Assembly: GCA_026397725.1 (NCBI GenBank)
Contig: JAPLUI010000534.1
Location: 1-35,120, forward strand
DNA from: Verrucomicrobiota bacterium
GTDB taxonomy: Bacteria > Verrucomicrobiota > Verrucomicrobiia > Verrucomicrobiales > Akkermansiaceae
Direction of reading: 5' to 3'
DNA: 35,120 bases
This document shows positions 32,258-35,120 of this stretch, in pieces. Under the pieces are notes generated by a model. It searched no databases. It was not told the origin of the DNA and saw nothing but the letters and a program-made list of their open reading frames with translations. The number at the start of each line of letters is the position of its first letter. Positions within the stretch are counted from its first letter, which is position 1. The translations under genes were made by a program, and so were the position numbers.

Positions 32258-32967
32258 GCAACCCGATCGACCACCCACAATTCCGCAAATTGCTGGACAG
32301 CGCCCGGCGGATACAGGCCCGTTTGCTGTTTCTTCCAAGCGTTGCCGTCGGTGGAACCGCGGCCGCGCTGTACGCCCGCCACCGGGTCTCGTTAGGTGTG
32401 GATTTCGTTTCTCCCGCATTGCGCGACCACTTCGATGAAGTGGCGGATCGATTGTTAGACATGCCGGAGTTCCAGCTCGCCAGGGTGCGGCGACCGGTGT
32501 TGATTCTCGGCCAAATCGCCGGCGACGAAATCGGCCTGCGTCAATTGCGGCGGGCGGAACCGCTCGACGCGGTGCTCATCGACGGGCTGTGGGTCCCCAC
32601 CTTGCCGGAGATGATCCGGGTGAAAGCATTCGTGCTATCGGATCGCCGGGCGGTTCGTGACTTCGTCGATGTCTGCGCCTTGGTGCGCACCGCCGGAATG
32701 GAACCAGCCATCGCCGCGATGGCAACCTTTGAACCTCTCTACGCGGGACTTTCCGCCGCAGGTCCGCTCACCGCCTTTGCCGAGGCGGCCCACGACGATC
32801 CGGCGGATGCGGCCGAAGTGGATCTCGCTTCATGGCGCCTGCTTGACCCGGCCTATGCCAAGCTGCCGGAGGTGCTCGCCTGCGTCCGCGAATTCGCGCT
32901 CCGCGCCATTGAAGCCGCCGCCGGTGGGCCAGGCCCACCACCGGCCATTCGGCAACAGGGCCAGTGA
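32254..32967 (+). CDS. AbiEii-like nucleotidyltransferase, active-site Asp replaced
   Basis: A 237-residue protein with a nucleotidyltransferase-type start: VAVGGTAAALYARHRVS (31-46), then LGVDF (47-51) where the family usually has an S-x-D-x-D pattern. Here the first Asp appears to be Gly48, while D50 remains. Later blocks VLILGQIAGDEIGLRQL and VPTLPEMIRVKAFVLSDRRAVRDFVD resemble the AbiEii/AbiGii toxin family. AbiE-type toxins NTP-modify tRNA to stop growth. With one metal-binding Asp missing, activity may be reduced or lost, or the motif may sit differently in this subfamily. It forms a coupled pair with the 86-residue gene. Confidence 0.7.
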   Translation: MSNPIDHPQFRKLLDSARRIQARLLFLPSVAVGGTAAALYARHRVSLGVDFVSPALRDHFDEVADRLLDMPEFQLARVRRPVLILGQIAGDEIGLRQLRRAEPLDAVLIDGLWVPTLPEMIRVKAFVLSDRRAVRDFVDVCALVRTAGMEPAIAAMATFEPLYAGLSAAGPLTAFAEAAHDDPADAAEVDLASWRLLDPAYAKLPEVLACVREFALRAIEAAAGGPGPPPAIRQQGQ

Positions 32968-33043
32968 GGGGCTTGCTTGCGGTTCCACTTTCGGGGTCGG
33001 TCCTTCTATATGGTATGGGGATATGTGTGGGGATAGGAGATAT

Positions 33044-33068
33044 GGGGACGTAAAAATAATTGCACGCG
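33044..33068 (+). repeat. Short dispersed repeat, copy 1
   Basis: The core GACGTAAAAATAATTGC recurs with one change at 34908-34929 in the same orientation, both in gene-free sequence. The left side is a purine-rich run with several ATGGGGA units. It may belong to a REP- or MITE-like element. Confidence 0.45.
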
Positions 33069-33176
33069 TCTTCACCGGCTTCATCGCCGATCCCAACGTC
33101 CTCCCGGTGGTGGCTGACGTGAAATGGCTGGATGTGAGCGATGATTTCGAACGGGTGTCCGCGTGTGCCTGAACGT

Positions 33177-33581
33177 TCACACGTCCCGCAGGAAAATCCG
33201 TGCCGAAACATGGAGCCAGTCACCCTGCCAATCCTTGGATTCGAGGCGGGCAAAGAGGAATTTCCCGGCGTCCATCAACCGGGCGAGGACTTCATTGCGG
33301 TCGCGGGGAATAAAGCCGAGTTTTTCCCCGCCTTCGGTGAGGATGGGGATGGCGAGTTCATCGTGTGGGTTTCCCGGTTCGCGGCGCAACACGAGCGAAG
33401 CTCCCGGCGCTAGAGTGGGCTCGATCTGACGGATCGGCACGTGTGAGGTGCCGGTGACGTGGGTTTCGATGAGGAAGATCTCCTTGGCGAAGGGTGCCGA
33501 CAATCCGCCGCCGGCCTGGAGGTGGGCGTGGAGCAGGGCCAGTTGATGTTGCTCGAAGTGAGTGAGGGCGTGGTCGCTCAT
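33177..33581 (-). CDS. HIRAN-domain protein
   Basis: A 134-residue protein. Residues 40-134 form a HIRAN domain: FLIETHVTGTSHVPIRQIEP, LVLRREPGNPHDELAIPIL, KLGFIPRDRNEVLARLMDAGK. HIRAN binds DNA 3' ends or damaged DNA and is usually attached to SWI2/SNF2 helicases; here it stands alone behind a helical N-terminal extension. The ATG at 33581 lies 5 bp after the stop of the small upstream gene. Its role is unknown; a DNA repair or phage-derived function is likely. Confidence 0.75.
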   Translation of the reverse strand: MSDHALTHFEQHQLALLHAHLQAGGGLSAPFAKEIFLIETHVTGTSHVPIRQIEPTLAPGASLVLRREPGNPHDELAIPILTEGGEKLGFIPRDRNEVLARLMDAGKFLFARLESKDWQGDWLHVSARIFLRDV

Positions 33582-33586
33582 AATAG

Positions 33587-33811
33587 TCAGCGGTCGAGAA
33601 GTTGGTTGAGCCACTGTTTACGTTCATTCCGCGTGGCTTCCGTGGTGATGATACGGGCATCGAGTTCCGCCTGCCTAGCAGCCGTGGCGGTGGGATCATC
33701 GAGCACCGGCAATTGATCGAACGGCCACTGCTGGTGGAGCTTGGCCAGGGAGATGAGGAAATGGTCGAGTTGGTCGCGGAGTTTCTGCAATGTTCCGCGC
33801 AGGGTTCCCAT
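33587..33811 (-). CDS. Small helical protein paired with HIRAN gene
   Basis: A 74-residue protein starting MGTLRGTLQKLRDQLDHFLISLAKLHQQWPFDQLPVLDD. It is almost entirely helical and charged, ending RKQWLNQLLDR. It is unrecognised. The 5-bp spacing to the HIRAN gene indicates co-transcription. Longer starts exist but extend into the divergent promoter region. Confidence 0.5.
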   Translation of the reverse strand: MGTLRGTLQKLRDQLDHFLISLAKLHQQWPFDQLPVLDDPTATAARQAELDARIITTEATRNERKQWLNQLLDR

Positions 33812-33875
33812 CGAATCGGGGACGGGAACGGCAGCAGTGTCGCGGGTAAGTATTTCCAGCGTGAACCCGATTCCT

Positions 33876-33904
33876 CTGGACGGCCCGTTCCTGCCGCCTA
33901 TAAT
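33876..33904 (+). promoter_or_regulatory. Shared promoter module, copy A
   Basis: CTGGAC (33876-33881), a 17-bp spacer and TATAAT (33899-33904), then GCGAAGGAT to the ATG at 33914. This is nearly identical to copy B over more than 50 bp. Transcription at the usual distance would leave about 3 nt before the start codon. Confidence 0.65.
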
Positions 33905-33913
33905 GCGAAGGAT

Positions 33914-34864
33914 ATGAGACGCAACCGACAATCCATCATTCATCTGGCCGGGCTGCTGCTGCTACTGGCGAATGCCGCACCGGGCGCGGAAGCGCAAGGC
34001 GACGCGGTCTTTCCCGCGCCGCGCCGGGTGACTGCCGAAACCCGTGGCGACCCGCGTGTTCTGGCTTCTTTGCAGCAAGCCGGCCAGATCTTCTTTGAGG
34101 ATGATTTCGAGTCCGACGCCTCGCTCAAGAACTACTTTGAGATCCGCGGCCTCAAGGAAGGCAATGCCAAGCGCACGAGTGATGCGAAACTTGCCCATAC
34201 CGGCACGGGCGCGATGCAGTTCACCGCCGTGGCCCGCGATGGCAAGGAATCCGGCAGCGGTGCCACCGGTTGGTTCGGACCGAAGGGGTACGACCGCGTT
34301 TATCTCCGCCTCTACATCAAGTATGCCGCCGACTACGACCAAGGCAACCTGAATCACACCGGCGGCAGCTTGGCGGCGGTGGCTGGTACCGACCGCTGGG
34401 CCGGCATGGGATCCGCGGGACTCCGCCCGCGCGGCGATGATCGCTTCAACAGTCGTTTCGAACCGTGGTGCGACTGGCGCAAGCTGCCTCCTCCCGGCTA
34501 TCTGTTTCTCTACACCTACTGGATGGAAATGGCACGCGACCGGGACGGACACTACTGGGGCAACATGCTCGGGCCCGACGATTCGGAGCGAGTGGTCCTG
34601 CGTCGCGGCCAATGGTATTGTCTCGAACACATGATCAAAGCCAACGACGTCGGCCAGTCCAACGGCGAACTGGCCGCGTGGATTGACGGCAAACTCTACC
34701 TCCACTACCAAGGCATTCGCTGGCGCACGTCACCGGATGTCAGACTCAAACGCTTCGACCTCGGCGTCTATGTGCATGCCGCGGCGAAGGACAACACCGT
34801 TTGGTTTGACGACGTCGCGCTCTCGACCGGCTACATCGGGCCCAAGGGCAAAGCGGGGGATTGA
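33914..34864 (+). CDS. Secreted lyase-like or lectin-fold protein
   Basis: A 316-residue protein with a signal peptide (MRRNRQSIIHLAGLLLLLANAAPGAEAQ). The mature part has IFFEDDFESDASLKNYFEI, TGAMQFTAVARDG, YDRVYLRLYIKYAADYDQGN and a C-terminal ELAAWIDGKLYLHYQG-FDLGVYVHAA-VWFDDVALSTGYIGP block. These features fit a concanavalin-like beta-sandwich as in polysaccharide lyases. A carbohydrate substrate is likely but not shown. A 5' fragment of the same gene lies at 25.3-25.7 kb. Start set by the signal peptide and the promoter module. Confidence 0.75.
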   Translation: MRRNRQSIIHLAGLLLLLANAAPGAEAQGDAVFPAPRRVTAETRGDPRVLASLQQAGQIFFEDDFESDASLKNYFEIRGLKEGNAKRTSDAKLAHTGTGAMQFTAVARDGKESGSGATGWFGPKGYDRVYLRLYIKYAADYDQGNLNHTGGSLAAVAGTDRWAGMGSAGLRPRGDDRFNSRFEPWCDWRKLPPPGYLFLYTYWMEMARDRDGHYWGNMLGPDDSERVVLRRGQWYCLEHMIKANDVGQSNGELAAWIDGKLYLHYQGIRWRTSPDVRLKRFDLGVYVHAAAKDNTVWFDDVALSTGYIGPKGKAGD

Positions 34865-34907
34865 GAGCTTGGCGAGCTTGTCATTCCGCTGCGGTTCACG
34901 CGATAAA

Positions 34908-34929
34908 GGGACGTGAAAATAATTGCGCG
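34908..34929 (+). repeat. Short dispersed repeat, copy 2
   Basis: The core GACGTGAAAATAATTGC matches the copy at 33044-33068 except for one base, and both continue to a CG two bases later. It is 40 bp beyond the lyase-like gene's stop. Confidence 0.45.
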
Positions 34930-35053
34930 AACTATCGGGGGTCGGCGGTCGCACTGTCGCGGGATGGGGTGCTCACGGCCGGGCACCACGCGGACCTCAA
35001 CGATGACGAGCGACCGGACGCCGTGCCAGTCGGGGCGCGGCGAGGCCGCCACG

Positions 35054-35117
35054 CCCTACCGGGCAACGGTAGGGCGGCCCGGCCTCGGGCCGCCCACTTG
35101 TCCGCCCGCATGGGCGG
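35054..35117. repeat. Hairpin cluster (REP-like) at the window end
   Basis: Three hairpins stand in a row: CCCTACC-N7-GGTAGGG (35054-35074), GGCGGCCCG-GCCT-CGGGCCGCC (35073-35094) and CCGCCC-GCAT-GGGCGG (35102-35117). The last two repeat the layout and loops of 21129-21170. The element may continue beyond the window. No gene is visible between the lyase-like stop and here. Confidence 0.6.
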
Positions 35118-35120
35118 TGC

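Noticed and set aside
33004..33047. Possible G-quadruplex in the ATGGGGA-rich run
   Set aside because: Only three G4 runs are present, so a stable four-run quadruplex is not supported.

Overview
The window looks like chromosomal DNA of a GC-rich bacterium of the Verrucomicrobiota/PVC type. The right half carries secreted PQQ-type beta-propeller, HzsA-like multidomain and lyase-like proteins with signal peptides. The left and middle parts form a defence island. The phylum call is an inference from gene content; there is no rRNA or tRNA here to confirm it.

Layout. (1) 0-3.5 kb: the start of an IS630-type transposase, a 5'-truncated MgtE_N-CBS gene, a CPXCG protein, a BrxR/CapW-type WYL repressor and the broken genes next to it (a collapsed vWA gene, a DUF932-like remnant). 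(2) 3.5-15.2 kb: a DNA phosphorothioation (Dnd) locus in two convergent operons. The plus operon is dndC, dndD, a HARE-HTH-Mrr nuclease, a DndE-HerA ATPase fusion, a GIY-YIG nuclease and dndB, with start/stop overlaps at every junction after dndD. The minus operon is the Dnd-associated methyltransferase, two unknown small genes and the cysteine desulfurase dndA. The plus operon is visibly more AT-rich than its surroundings. (3) 15.4-17.2 kb: a DUF488 protein and its partner. (4) 17.2-19.2 kb: an IS1634-type insertion sequence. (5) 19.2-25.3 kb: a graveyard of defence and addiction genes: HNH nuclease remnant, internally deleted AlbA_2/RecG-like gene, desulfurase tail, HigBA, two more pieces of the Dnd methyltransferase, broken dinD, kinase-like gene, AbrB with a shortened VapC, helicase shard, PLD protein. 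(6) 25.3-31.7 kb: secreted proteins. (7) 32-35.1 kb: an AbiEii-like nucleotidyltransferase pair, a HIRAN operon, a lyase-like secreted protein and hairpin-rich repeats.

How it works together. DndA, C, D and the DndE domain would exchange a backbone oxygen for sulfur; DndB would control the pathway. No DndFGH restriction module is seen. In its place the modification operon carries a HerA-type motor fused to DndE and two unrelated nucleases (Mrr-like and GIY-YIG). This arrangement is the best candidate for an undescribed system in the window. Other themes are repeated loss of gene interiors while both ends are kept, near-identical direct repeats derived from the Dnd methyltransferase gene, and several promoters whose -10 box lies only 6-9 nt from the start codon, which predicts leaderless mRNAs.
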